Counted from the first letter of the stretch, positions 44,340-53,365 are shown. The stretch is 64,000 nucleotides of DNA from Eubacteriales bacterium (GCA_030524745.1 JAUNGC010000013.1:28543-92542); one strand, 5' to 3'. Numbers and translations: made by a program. Notes: generated from the letters alone by a model not told the origin.

Positions 44340-45173
44340 ATGCAGCAGATAGAGATCCGTTCAATTGACAAGCAGGACTTCCGCATGAAAGAAGCCTATA
44401 AAACGCTTCGCACTAACCTTGAGTTTGCAGGCAGAAACGTGAAGGTGGTTGCACTGACAAGCTGTACGCCCAATGAAGGCAAGACGAGTACTTCCCTTCA
44501 GCTTGCGCTTTCTCTGGCGGAAGCAGGGAAAAAGACGATTCTGGTGGATGCGGATTTGCGGAAAAGCGTTCTGAGAGGACGCTACAAGGTAAGTCATGAA
44601 AAATATGGCCTTTCGCATTATCTGAGCGGACAGGCGGATTTGGATGACGCATGTTGTTCTACAAATGTGGAAAATTTCCATGTCATCTTTGCCGGTCCGG
44701 TGCCGCCCAATCCCAGTGAATTGCTGGGAGGCGATAACTTTAAATCAATGGTGGATACCCTGCGCAAGGAATATGATTATGTGATTATTGATACACCACC
44801 GTTGGGCAGTGTGATTGACAGCGCTGTGGTGGCAAGAGAATGCGACGGAGTAGTGATTGTTATTGAATCCGGCGCGATCAGCTATAAGTTTGTCCAGAAT
44901 GTGAAGGGACAGCTGGATAGGGCGGACTGCAGAATCCTGGGCTGCGTGCTCAACAAGGTGAATATGAGCCGGAACAGTTACTATGGCAAGTATTATGGTA
45001 AATATTACGGTAAATATTACGGCCATGAAAATGAAGAGGGAGCGCCATTGCAGGAAAGCATTGTAAAGAAGAAAAAGAACGGAGAGAAAACCTCAGGCAA
45101 AAAGGTGACGGTTGAACCTGAGAAACAGGGTACGGAGGAAGAGTTTGAGCTGGTATTGGAAGATGCGGATTGA
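44340..45173 (+). CDS. CpsD/CapB-type tyrosine-protein kinase
   Basis: A 277-residue BY-kinase. Walker A is in SCTPNEGKTSTS (about residues 40-51), Walker A' in ILVDADLRKS and Walker B in YVIIDTPPLGS. A tyrosine cluster, SYYGKYYGKYYGKYYG (about 217-232), is the autophosphorylation region. Unusually it is not the C-terminus: about 45 charged Lys/Glu-rich residues follow. In DNA the cluster is a run of 12-base repeats. Together with the genes on either side it controls polymer export. Confidence 0.94.
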   Translation: MQQIEIRSIDKQDFRMKEAYKTLRTNLEFAGRNVKVVALTSCTPNEGKTSTSLQLALSLAEAGKKTILVDADLRKSVLRGRYKVSHEKYGLSHYLSGQADLDDACCSTNVENFHVIFAGPVPPNPSELLGGDNFKSMVDTLRKEYDYVIIDTPPLGSVIDSAVVARECDGVVIVIESGAISYKFVQNVKGQLDRADCRILGCVLNKVNMSRNSYYGKYYGKYYGKYYGHENEEGAPLQESIVKKKKNGEKTSGKKVTVEPEKQGTEEEFELVLEDAD

Positions 45174-45216
45174 ACCGGATCTTTCGGTGAAAGCCTGAAA
45201 GGGAGGAATAATTGAA

Positions 45217-46071
45217 ATGAAAACAAAAGGTATCGTGATAGGCTTTTGTGTAATTGATATCGTTTTGATTGCAGTGTGTATATTTCTGCTTGCACGTCAG
45301 GACCGTACCGTTCCGGTGATTTCTTTTTCGGAAGAACCTGTCATCTATTCCGAGTCCATGAATGAGGATCAGCTTCTGGAGGGAGTGACCGCGACGGATG
45401 ATGCGGACGGAGACGTCTCGGATACGCTTGTGATTGAAAAGATCGCGGAGACTTCGGACGGTAAAGTGATCGTCACTTACGCTGCGCTGGACAGTTCCAA
45501 TAATGTGGCAAAGGTGTCCAGAATTTTGCCGGTGGAGGAAAAACAGGAAATTTCAGTATCGAATACGGACATTCCTCAGGAAGAAAGCCAGGCGGAAACG
45601 ACGAGAGAAGAAGCAAACGGAGAGAATCCGAATCAGGAAGAAGATCCAAATGTGCCCGAAGCGGACGCAAACGGCGAAAATAATGATGAAAATAATGACG
45701 GAAATAATGACGATCAGGCAAACGGTACACCTCGGGAGGCTCAGGAGCCGCCGGTTGTACAGCAGCCGGAAGAGGTGGCAGTAGGCGCGAATGACAATCC
45801 GGATGAAGGCGTCCGGGAAAATCAGGCGCCTATTATGCAGTTGAGCACAAATGTGCTGCCGGTAGCGGCGGGAAGCACCGCTGTGGATTGGAACAGCTGC
45901 ATTGGGACACTGAGTGATGATACGGACAGCAGAGATCAGCTGTTTTCCAATATTGTGATGGAAGGGAATGTGGATCTGGCAACGCCGGGGGATTACCCTG
46001 TGGTTTTGTATACGAGGGATTCGGAAGGGACCGAGTCGGAAAGGAATACTTTGCTGGTGCATGTGGAGTAG
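45217..46071 (+). CDS. membrane-anchored surface protein with Ig-like domains
   Basis: A 284-residue protein with an N-terminal membrane anchor (residues about 5-26), a first Ig-like module of the DUF5011 style (TDDADGDVSDTL, then a GKVIVTYAALDSSNNVAKVSR strand pair, about 55-105), a low-complexity Glu/Asn/Asp/Gln linker (about 110-200), and a second module ending in LLVHVE. The linker DNA is built of short AATAATGA-type repeats. No catalytic motif is seen. Its place after the kinase suggests a surface or assembly role tied to the polymer, which is inference. Confidence 0.75.
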   Translation: MKTKGIVIGFCVIDIVLIAVCIFLLARQDRTVPVISFSEEPVIYSESMNEDQLLEGVTATDDADGDVSDTLVIEKIAETSDGKVIVTYAALDSSNNVAKVSRILPVEEKQEISVSNTDIPQEESQAETTREEANGENPNQEEDPNVPEADANGENNDENNDGNNDDQANGTPREAQEPPVVQQPEEVAVGANDNPDEGVRENQAPIMQLSTNVLPVAAGSTAVDWNSCIGTLSDDTDSRDQLFSNIVMEGNVDLATPGDYPVVLYTRDSEGTESERNTLLVHVE

Positions 46072-46127
46072 AGAGTAATCAAAACATAAAACATTGGATG
46101 AAAAGCAAAGTATGAAAGGCTGATATT

Positions 46128-46592
46128 ATGGAATATGAACTTATTAATATTCGGACAGTTATGAATAAGGATGAGGGAGGAAGCGGTCTGAGTTTTGTTG
46201 AGGCAAAACATGATATCCCTTTTGAAATAAAGCGAATGTATTTTATTTATAAGAATGAAGAATGTATGCAAATGGGATTCCACCCCCATAAGCAGAGTTG
46301 GCATTTGTTCTTTTGCCCTAATGGAAGGATAGATATAACAATTGATAATGGTGAAACGTGTTCTACAATTTCTTTAGATGATCCTTCAAAAGGATTGATT
46401 CTTCATCCGGGAGTTTGGAGAGAAATTAAGTGGATTAATAACAATAGTGTTTTGTGTGTAGCAGCATCCGGCCACTATGAAGCATTTAAATATAGAAAAG
46501 ATTATGAGTCATATTTAAAATATGTGGCAGAAAAAAAGAAAACTACGAATGATGAAATGGCAGATATTTGGGGAGAGAGTATCTATGAATAA
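46128..46592 (+). CDS. sugar 3,4-ketoisomerase-like cupin (FdtA/WxcM family), first copy
   Basis: A 154-residue single-domain cupin of the FdtA/QdtA/WxcM C-terminal family, which shifts the keto group of dTDP-4-keto-6-deoxyglucose from C4 to C3. The pair of catalytic histidines fits GFHPHKQS (His52, His54), and PFEIKRMYFIY is the conserved strand before it. With the aminotransferase at 47034 it should supply a dTDP-3-amino-3,6-dideoxyhexose. Visible drop in GC begins here relative to the upstream CpsBCD genes. Confidence 0.84.
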   Translation: MEYELINIRTVMNKDEGGSGLSFVEAKHDIPFEIKRMYFIYKNEECMQMGFHPHKQSWHLFFCPNGRIDITIDNGETCSTISLDDPSKGLILHPGVWREIKWINNNSVLCVAASGHYEAFKYRKDYESYLKYVAEKKKTTNDEMADIWGESIYE

Positions 46593-47016
46593 ATATATTA
46601 AGGATGTTAAAATGCTGAAATTTCCATCTTATATTGTAGACGACCTGAGTATTGGCCATGTTGAAATAGAAGGGTTGAAAGAAATCCCCTTTGAAATTAA
46701 GAGGTTTTTCTATATTTTTGGTTCAGGAAATGTCGGAATGGTTAGAGGAAAGCATGCGAATCGAAGATCGAAATTTGTTCTTCTTAATATAGCGGGCAGA
46801 AGTAAGGTAAAAACAATTGATGAGGATGGAAATACAGAAATTTATGAACTTAACCATCCATACGATGCCCTTTATTTACCGGAATATGTTTGGAAGGAAA
46901 TGTATGATTTCACAGAAGATTCCGTCTTAATGGTACTTACCAATGAATACTATGATAGTACGGAATATATAAGAGATTTTGAAGAATACGTTAAGATATT
47001 AAAGGAAGAACAATAA
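46585..47016 (+). CDS. FdtA/WxcM-family cupin, second copy
   Basis: A 143-residue paralogue of the preceding protein, overlapping it by 8 bases. PFEIKRFFYIFG and VRGKHANRR match the family, but the second histidine of the H-x-H pair is Asn59 (His57 kept). The RG-x-H form before it is closer to canonical QdtA than in the first copy. It may be an inactive partner, an isomerase of altered outcome, or specific for another sugar. The frame is open upstream to 46522, but GGGGAGAGA supports the ATG at 46585. Confidence 0.82.
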   Translation: MNKYIKDVKMLKFPSYIVDDLSIGHVEIEGLKEIPFEIKRFFYIFGSGNVGMVRGKHANRRSKFVLLNIAGRSKVKTIDEDGNTEIYELNHPYDALYLPEYVWKEMYDFTEDSVLMVLTNEYYDSTEYIRDFEEYVKILKEEQ

Positions 47017-47033
47017 GAAAGAAGGTTGTTGGG

Positions 47034-48125
47034 ATGGATGTTAAGTATTCTGTTTTAAAGAGAACATATGATTTGCATAGAATTGAGTATGAGGAGGCTG
47101 CTTTACGTGCGCTCAGATCAGGGTGGTATATTCTTGGAAATGAAATGGAAACGTTTGAAAAGCAATTTGCAGAATGGGCAGGTGTAAAACATTGTGTGGC
47201 TTTAAATTCTGGTACAGATGCTTTGATTCTCGCGTTTCGGGCACTTGGTATTCAAAAAGGCGATGAGGTTATTTGTCCTGCAAATACATATATTGCTTCT
47301 GTGATTGGCGTGTATGAAAATGGGGGAACGCCTGTTTTTGTTGATGCGGATGACCATATGGAAATTGATGCAGATGCCATAGAGGCTAAGATTACTGATA
47401 AAACAAAAGCGATTTTGCCGGTTCATTTGTACGGGCATCCCAGTAATATGGATAAAATCAAAGCAATTGCAGAACGGTATAATTTATCGATCGTAGAAGA
47501 TTGTGCCCAATCTCATGGAGCTACTTTTAATGGGAAATTGACTGGTACATTTGGCGATATAGGTTGTTTCAGCTTTTATCCTACGAAACCGCTGGGAGCG
47601 TTCGGGGATGCGGGTGCTATTGTGACCAATAACGATGAAATTGCTGAAAAAATAAGATTACTTAGGAATTATGGAAGTAAAAAAAAGTACTACAATGAGA
47701 TAAACGGGATCAATAGCCGCATGGATGAAGTGCAGGCTGCGGTTCTTCAAATTGGTCTAAAGTATCTGGAAGAGGGAAATAAAGAACGTCAGAAAATCGC
47801 AAACAGATATTTGACGGAAATAAAAAATCCGCTTGTGCAGTTTCAGGTTCCGTATGCAGAATCGAATCATGTTTATCATTTATTTCCCGTACTTGTGCAG
47901 GAACGTGATCGTTTTCAGAATTTTCTAAAGGAACATGGTATTGGTACGGCTGTCCATTATCCGATTCCACCCTATGTAGCCGAGTGTTACAAGGAATGGG
48001 GATATCAGTGGAGTGATTTTCCGAACGCGGCGAGGTACGCCAGGCAGGAGATCAGTCTCCCTATTTATGCAGGGCTGCCGGATGAGGAAGTGCAGTATGT
48101 GATTGATGTGATTAACCGGTATTAA
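47034..48125 (+). CDS. dTDP-3-keto-6-deoxyhexose aminotransferase (DegT/DnrJ/EryC1 family)
   Basis: A 363-residue PLP-dependent sugar aminotransferase. The PLP lysine is Lys185 in FSFYPTKPLGAFGDAG; other marks are VALNSGTDAL and VEDCAQSHGA. It is most like FdtB/QdtB, which aminate C3 of the dTDP-3-keto sugar made by FdtA/QdtA, and it directly follows the two cupin genes. The dTDP-sugar donor would come from rfbA (61472) and an rfbB not in the window. The likely product is dTDP-Fuc3N or dTDP-Qui3N; which one cannot be decided. Confidence 0.88.
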   Translation: MDVKYSVLKRTYDLHRIEYEEAALRALRSGWYILGNEMETFEKQFAEWAGVKHCVALNSGTDALILAFRALGIQKGDEVICPANTYIASVIGVYENGGTPVFVDADDHMEIDADAIEAKITDKTKAILPVHLYGHPSNMDKIKAIAERYNLSIVEDCAQSHGATFNGKLTGTFGDIGCFSFYPTKPLGAFGDAGAIVTNNDEIAEKIRLLRNYGSKKKYYNEINGINSRMDEVQAAVLQIGLKYLEEGNKERQKIANRYLTEIKNPLVQFQVPYAESNHVYHLFPVLVQERDRFQNFLKEHGIGTAVHYPIPPYVAECYKEWGYQWSDFPNAARYARQEISLPIYAGLPDEEVQYVIDVINRY

Positions 48126-48261
48126 AGGACGGTGTGTTACCTGCTATCGATAGCAGGAGACCAAAAGGTCTTGAAGTTATGGTCGCTCGAATCGTGTGAA
48201 ATGGAACATAACATACCGATACAGATGAAGATTAAACTTCAATTCCGATAATAGGAGGGTA
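48126..48261 (+). promoter_or_regulatory. structured intergenic leader between the aminotransferase and FemAB-like genes
   Basis: This 136-base gap contains a perfect 18-base palindrome (48140-48157), a second hairpin right behind it (48158-48171, AAAA loop), a GTTATG/CATAAC pair (48176-48181 and 48207-48212) and a TGAAG/CTTCA hairpin near 48222-48237. No T run follows, so it is not a plain terminator. I recognise no riboswitch class. Confidence 0.5.
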
Positions 48262-49281
48262 ATGGCATTGGATATAGTAAGAGTAACTCCAAGTGAATAT
48301 ATGGACTCTGTACCAGACAGACGGATTTTTTTTAATGAACCCAGCTTTACAGAACTTAACAGAGATAAGGTTGAAGAGATTTATTACTTACTTGTAAAAA
48401 AAGGTAATTCTCCTCGCTTTGGCATGATTCTTGGTGTTAAGGATGGCGTGGCAAAAAGCCCATTCTCAGCGCCATATGCGTATCCTGTTGTGATTAGCAC
48501 AGCCCATGTGGAAGCGTTTGATGAGGCGGTTGGTGCGCTGGAACGCTATTGTATCGACAATGATATTAAGGAGATAAGGTTTACCTTTCCCCCTTTTTTA
48601 TATGATGAGGATATATTAAGTGTATGGACAAGTGCGATGTATAGGGCGGGATATGAGCCGATAAGCATAGATATTAACTACATACTGGATTTAGAGGCAC
48701 TAAATCGGGAAGACTATGAGATGATTATTCCTAAGAAAGGAAGAAGTCATCTGAGAAAAGCAAAAGCTTCTGGAATAGAGATTGTTAGATGCGTTGAAGA
48801 GAAGGATATAGCAGAGGCCTATGAAGTTATAGTTGAAAATCACAATGCGAAGGGATTCCCAACTCATATGTCGTTAAAACAGTTGAAGGATACCTTTATA
48901 CTGGTGCCACACGAGGTTTTTCTTGCGAAACTTGATGGTAAAGGCATTGCATCGATGATTTACTATGAAACATCTAAAGACATTGTGGAGTGTATTTATA
49001 GCGGATATCTTCTGAAGTATTCAAATTCTGGTGTCATGAATTTGCTTAGCTGGTACGCCATCAGATTTTTCGGGGACAAGGGCTATAAATACATAGATAG
49101 AGCAACTGCAGGAAAAGACAGCATTCCAAATTACGGATTGTGCGACTTCAAAGAAAGCATAGGTGGAAAGAGAAGTCTGAAGTATTCATTCAGAAAAATT
49201 ATCGGGGGGGGGTACAGATCCCTTAGAATAGTTCTTTCCTTTAAATCAGAATCTGCCATTTCTTATCAGGAGGTGGCATGA
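48262..49281 (+). CDS. FemAB/GNAT-like acyltransferase, first copy
   Basis: A 339-residue protein of the GNAT superfamily in the double-domain FemAB/'BioF2-like' arrangement. An N-terminal half with FNEPSFTELNRDKVEEIYYL and FSAPYAYPV precedes a second half with KKGRSHLRKAKASGIEIV, NHNAKGFPTHMS, IASMIYYE and the ATAGKDSIPNYGLCDFKESIG end. FemAB proteins transfer amino acids from tRNA to lipid II, and relatives N-acylate amino sugars. Here an N-acylation of the 3-amino sugar is plausible. AGGAGG is only three bases from the ATG at 48262, so a TTG at 48268 may be the true start. Confidence 0.72.
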   Translation: MALDIVRVTPSEYMDSVPDRRIFFNEPSFTELNRDKVEEIYYLLVKKGNSPRFGMILGVKDGVAKSPFSAPYAYPVVISTAHVEAFDEAVGALERYCIDNDIKEIRFTFPPFLYDEDILSVWTSAMYRAGYEPISIDINYILDLEALNREDYEMIIPKKGRSHLRKAKASGIEIVRCVEEKDIAEAYEVIVENHNAKGFPTHMSLKQLKDTFILVPHEVFLAKLDGKGIASMIYYETSKDIVECIYSGYLLKYSNSGVMNLLSWYAIRFFGDKGYKYIDRATAGKDSIPNYGLCDFKESIGGKRSLKYSFRKIIGGGYRSLRIVLSFKSESAISYQEVA

Positions 49282-50255
49282 TGGATGAGAAGACGTTGTG
49301 GTATGTAAAAAGGGTAAATGCGGAAGAGTATAGAGACATTGTTCCAGACAGACGAATCTTCTTCAATGAGCCGGATTTCACAGAATTAAACAAAGATAAA
49401 GTTGATGAAATATACTACTTGGTCTTCATGCGTGAGAATTCAGCAAGATTCGGATTGATTACAGGTAGAGTCGGCTGTGAAATGCGCACACCGTTTTCGG
49501 CACCGTACTCTTATCCGGTAGCAATAATAAACGAATCCAAGCAAGAGACAATTGATGCAGCGCTGGATGTTTTTGAAGAGTATTGCATAGAAGAAGGCAT
49601 TGAATCTATACGTTTTATTTTACCACCACTTTTCTATGACGAGCACCAGATCAGCGGCTGGGTAAGTGCATTATATAGAAATGATTACCGCTTTGATAAT
49701 GTTGATCTGAATTATGCTCTGGACTTGAAAAAGCTGAATGTAGATGAGGAAACATATGGACAGTTAATCACGCAAAAGGGGCGCAAAGGATTGAGAAGAG
49801 CGAGACGCGCTGGACTTGATATTATCAAATGTAAATCGGAAAAAGAATATTTGGAAGCCTATAGAATTGTACAGATTGGTCATGATGCGAAAGGATTTCC
49901 AACACATCTTACTTTTGAACAATTGATGAGCACATTGAGGCTGGTTGGTCATGATGTATTCATTGTCCGTAAAGGTGATGTAGGAATTGTTTCAGAGTTC
50001 CTGTACAGAATCAACAATAGAATTGTTCAGGGAATTTATACAGGAACGCATCCAGACTATATGGAATGCAACGGAATGAATCTTTTGACATATTATACGA
50101 TTGGGTATTATGCAGAACAGGGCTTTGAGATATTGGACAAAGCGACAGCTGGAAAAGACAGTATTCCGAATTATGGGTTGTGTAATTTTAAGGAAAGCGT
50201 AGGTTGTGAGCGTAGCCTGAAATATACATTCAAAAAAGAGTTAAAGAAGGGATGA
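49278..50255 (+). CDS. FemAB/GNAT-like acyltransferase, second copy
   Basis: A 325-residue paralogue of the preceding gene, overlapping it by 4 bases. It repeats all its landmarks: PDRRIFFNEPDFTELN, FSAPYSYPV, QKGRKGLRRARRAG, GHDAKGFPTHLT and ATAGKDSIPNYGLCNFKES. The tandem pair clearly comes from duplication followed by divergence, since the end motif is almost identical while the middle differs. Two separate transfers onto one or two amino groups would explain keeping both. There is no membrane segment, so it acts in the cytoplasm on a nucleotide- or lipid-linked sugar. Confidence 0.72.
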   Translation: MMDEKTLWYVKRVNAEEYRDIVPDRRIFFNEPDFTELNKDKVDEIYYLVFMRENSARFGLITGRVGCEMRTPFSAPYSYPVAIINESKQETIDAALDVFEEYCIEEGIESIRFILPPLFYDEHQISGWVSALYRNDYRFDNVDLNYALDLKKLNVDEETYGQLITQKGRKGLRRARRAGLDIIKCKSEKEYLEAYRIVQIGHDAKGFPTHLTFEQLMSTLRLVGHDVFIVRKGDVGIVSEFLYRINNRIVQGIYTGTHPDYMECNGMNLLTYYTIGYYAEQGFEILDKATAGKDSIPNYGLCNFKESVGCERSLKYTFKKELKKG

Positions 50256-51058
50256 CTGGGATGGAGACATCGACGGTAGGAAATAAGAACCTCATTTCGG
50301 GTGAAGAGGAAAAATATGCGGACTTTTTAAAGAAACGCAATCTTGAAAAGACAAATTCCATAGATACAGTTGTTCATCCTGCGGATAATATCTATTCCAG
50401 ATATATAAAAAGAGGATTAGATATTCTGATAGGTATGTTTGCATTTGTCATTACGTTGCCGTTCAATCTGATATTCGGAATATGTACATTCTTTGATGTA
50501 GGATATCCGATTTTTTATAAGCAAACGAGGATTGGGAAAGACGGAAAACCTTTTGTCATGGTGAAGTTCCGTAATATGAACAACAAGACGGATTCTGATG
50601 GAAAGTTGCTTCCTCCTAACGAGAGAGTTACGAAATTCGGGAGATTTATGCGCAAGTTTTCTCTGGATGAACTTTTGAATTTCTGGTTTGTTATCAAAGG
50701 AGATATGAGCATCATTGGACCGAGACCTATGCCGGAGTTTTTTGTTGAGAGAATGAGTGAGAGACATAAAATGCGGCATGCTGTCCGCCCTGGTCTTGAA
50801 TGTCCATATACTGTACCAGAAAATAGCAGGTTGAACAATTATTATTGGAAGTTTGAAAATGATGTATGGTATGTTGAAAATGTCAGCTTTAAGACGGATA
50901 TATCGATGTTGGTGAAGCTTTTTAAACTTACTTTTAATATGAGAAATCGGGGAAATCATGCCGGCGGACTCAGTTATTTTGTGGGTTATGATGATGAAGG
51001 ACATGCGATAAGCCTGAGAGAAGCAAAAGAAACATTTAACTTGGAGTCTGTGAAATGA
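50252..51058 (+). CDS. phosphoglycosyl transferase (PglC/WbaP-type sugar transferase)
   Basis: A 268-residue monotopic phosphoglycosyl transferase that puts the first sugar-1-phosphate on undecaprenyl phosphate. After a soluble N-terminal extension of about 50 residues comes the re-entrant membrane helix (about 55-80). The family text KQTRIGKDGKPFVMVKFRNM, the catalytic Asp139-Glu140 pair in FSLDELLN, and GDMSIIGPRPMP then follow. It starts inside the stop of the previous gene (ATGA overlap). The first-sugar specificity is not readable. Confidence 0.93.
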   Translation: MTGMETSTVGNKNLISGEEEKYADFLKKRNLEKTNSIDTVVHPADNIYSRYIKRGLDILIGMFAFVITLPFNLIFGICTFFDVGYPIFYKQTRIGKDGKPFVMVKFRNMNNKTDSDGKLLPPNERVTKFGRFMRKFSLDELLNFWFVIKGDMSIIGPRPMPEFFVERMSERHKMRHAVRPGLECPYTVPENSRLNNYYWKFENDVWYVENVSFKTDISMLVKLFKLTFNMRNRGNHAGGLSYFVGYDDEGHAISLREAKETFNLESVK

Positions 51059-52032
51059 TGAAAGAATATGGTGGTTACTTACCTCTTGAGTTAAGAGAGG
51101 GTCATGAATTATTTGATACATATAACGGAGCGAAAGTGGCAAGATTTAATAGTGGAAGAGCATCTATCGCTGCCGCTGTTAAGTCTGTACATCCCCAAAA
51201 ATTATATATTCCGTATTATAACTGTGCTGTTGTCAGAGAGACTTTAGCAGCAGAGGGGGTTGATTACGAATATTATTATCTGGATGAAAATTTGGAACCG
51301 GCTATTGAAATAATAAATACTGATGAGTGGCTTATATACGTACATTACTTTGGAATTGCATCAGAAGAAAAAATGAAGAAAATAGCTGACAAATATAAAA
51401 ATGTCATTTTCGACAACACGCAGGCTTTTTTTGCGAAACCAATTCTTGATGGAAATTGCATGAATGTCTATTCACCGCGGAAGTTTGTTGGCCTCATAGA
51501 CGGAGGATATCTTGTATGGAGTGGTGAAAGAGAGGTTTCGGAAGATTATCCACAGGATATTTCCTGGGAGAGGGGCGGTTTTCTTTTAAAAAGTCTTGAA
51601 TTAGGAACTAACGCTGCGTACAAGGACAATCTCGATAGTAAGGTGTGTTTAGCTGATGGGATTAAGAGAATGTCAGTCTTAACCCGGCGGATGCTGAAGT
51701 CTTTAGACTATGATGATTTAGCAGAGAAACGTGACCGGAATTATAGAGTGCTGGTAAAAAAGTTTGAAGATGTAAATCTGCTGAAAGTGCCTATGCAGGG
51801 ATTTGCCCCGTTTGTTTATCCGCTTGTGATTGAGAATTCAGACTTAAGACGCAGAGTCGTAGAAAAAAAAATCTACGTACCGCAGTGGTGGAAATATCTA
51901 TTGGACGAGGTTCCAGAGGACTCTATAGAATCATGGCTAAGTCAATGGTTATTGCCACTTCCGGTTGACCATAGATACAATGAGAATGACATGGAAGATA
52001 TGGCTTCGATTATATTCCAGTGTTTAAAATAA
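51055..52032 (+). CDS. DegT-like PLP-dependent protein, divergent
   Basis: A 325-residue fold-type I PLP protein distantly related to DegT/StrS aminotransferases. FNSGRASIAAAV (about residues 31-42), the aspartate in VIFDNTQAFF (Asp120) and SPRKFVGLIDGG with the probable PLP lysine Lys143 are visible. It is shorter than usual and lacks the standard C-terminal text. It could be an aminotransferase or a dehydrase acting on a sugar or acyl compound. It overlaps the phosphoglycosyl transferase gene by 4 bases and precedes an ATP-grasp gene. Confidence 0.7.
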   Translation: MMKEYGGYLPLELREGHELFDTYNGAKVARFNSGRASIAAAVKSVHPQKLYIPYYNCAVVRETLAAEGVDYEYYYLDENLEPAIEIINTDEWLIYVHYFGIASEEKMKKIADKYKNVIFDNTQAFFAKPILDGNCMNVYSPRKFVGLIDGGYLVWSGEREVSEDYPQDISWERGGFLLKSLELGTNAAYKDNLDSKVCLADGIKRMSVLTRRMLKSLDYDDLAEKRDRNYRVLVKKFEDVNLLKVPMQGFAPFVYPLVIENSDLRRRVVEKKIYVPQWWKYLLDEVPEDSIESWLSQWLLPLPVDHRYNENDMEDMASIIFQCLK

Positions 52033-52063
52033 ATCACTAATAAAGATTTGGAGGAGAGAGAAA

Positions 52064-53365
52064 ATGTATCAAAACCCTGATATTAATGGAAAGAAACTGC
52101 TATTGCTCGGCGGCGTACAGACTGCTGCTGGGTTAATTGATATTTGTCACAGAAACGGGGCCTTTTTAGGCGTTTCTGACTATAATAAGGGAACTTATAT
52201 AAAACAAATAGCCGATGAATCGTTTGATGTTGACGCTTTCAATACGGAAGCTGTTATTAAACTGTGTAAAGAAAAGCATTATGACGGTGTCATTACACAG
52301 TTTGTAGACAGAGTTTTACCCTTGGCAGCGGAGGTCGCGGAAGGCATTGGCGCCTATTCTCCTTTCACGAAAGAACAGATTAGGATGTCCACGGACAAAG
52401 CGTTTTTCAAAAAGGTCTGCATGGAATATGGGGTTCCGGTTCCAGCGGTTTATGAAATCTCATCCGAGGAAGATATTGACAAGGATGATTCTATCCAATA
52501 TCCGGTGCTTGTGAAACCGGTTGACAGCAGTTCCAGCAGAGGACTTGTTGTGTGCAGAAATGCAAAGGAACTTAAAGAAGGCTTAAAAACCGCTAAATGC
52601 GCTTCTCATTCTGACAGGATCCTGGTGGAAGCCTACCTTCCTTATGACGAGATTAATGTTACCTATATTGCGCAGGATGGCGATATTCAGCTTGCCGCGA
52701 TTCATGACAGGTACTTTAATGAATCACAGAAGGGTTTCATGAAAGTTCCCGATATGTATATCTATCCGAGCCGTTATACCAATATGTATTATGAGACAGT
52801 CAATGACAAGGTTATCCATATGCTTAAGGGAATCGGTATCAAAAACGGTTCTCTGTTCATGCAAGCAGTCGTTCATGACGGAAAAATATACTTCTATGAA
52901 GCCGGAATGCGACTGAACGGTTGTAAGACCTATGAGATTCTGGAATGTGAGAATAACTATAATACGCTTGAACATTTAGCATATTACTGTCTTACTGGAA
53001 ATATGGGACAGTATCAGAAGTTCGATGCCCATTTCAAAAAATGGTATGCAACTTGGAATGTTATCGGTATTCCGGGAATGATGTGCGACAAATTTTTGAA
53101 CTTAGATGCACTGAATTCCTATCCCTGGATTATTAAGATAGGAAAGAGTTACGCGCCGGGAAGCAAAGTGAGAGAACACACAGAAGGTACTTTGCTGCAG
53201 CTTGTGGCGAGAATCCATCTCATGGCGGATAATAAAGAGCAGTTGTTTGAACGCATTGCTAAAATGCAAGAACTTTTTAAAGTGGAAGATGAGAGCGGAA
53301 ACAGTGTTATTCTTCCCGGACATGATGTGGAAGATCTGAGAAAGAGGATTGATTACGATCTATGA
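52064..53365 (+). CDS. ATP-grasp ligase in the polysaccharide locus
   Basis: A 433-residue ATP-grasp enzyme of the carbamoyl-phosphate-synthase-like group. A pre-ATP-grasp Rossmann region (KKLLLLGGVQTAAGLIDICH) precedes the ATP-binding core with YPVLVKPVDSSSSRGLV and ILVEAYLPYDEINV. The metal-binding strand is IYFYEAGMRLNG. The C-terminal 120 residues match no domain I know. It is unrelated at a glance to the ATP-grasp gene at 554. It may form an amide or ester on a sugar or its substituent, which is inference. The stop overlaps the epimerase start by 4 bases. Confidence 0.78.
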   Translation: MYQNPDINGKKLLLLGGVQTAAGLIDICHRNGAFLGVSDYNKGTYIKQIADESFDVDAFNTEAVIKLCKEKHYDGVITQFVDRVLPLAAEVAEGIGAYSPFTKEQIRMSTDKAFFKKVCMEYGVPVPAVYEISSEEDIDKDDSIQYPVLVKPVDSSSSRGLVVCRNAKELKEGLKTAKCASHSDRILVEAYLPYDEINVTYIAQDGDIQLAAIHDRYFNESQKGFMKVPDMYIYPSRYTNMYYETVNDKVIHMLKGIGIKNGSLFMQAVVHDGKIYFYEAGMRLNGCKTYEILECENNYNTLEHLAYYCLTGNMGQYQKFDAHFKKWYATWNVIGIPGMMCDKFLNLDALNSYPWIIKIGKSYAPGSKVREHTEGTLLQLVARIHLMADNKEQLFERIAKMQELFKVEDESGNSVILPGHDVEDLRKRIDYDL

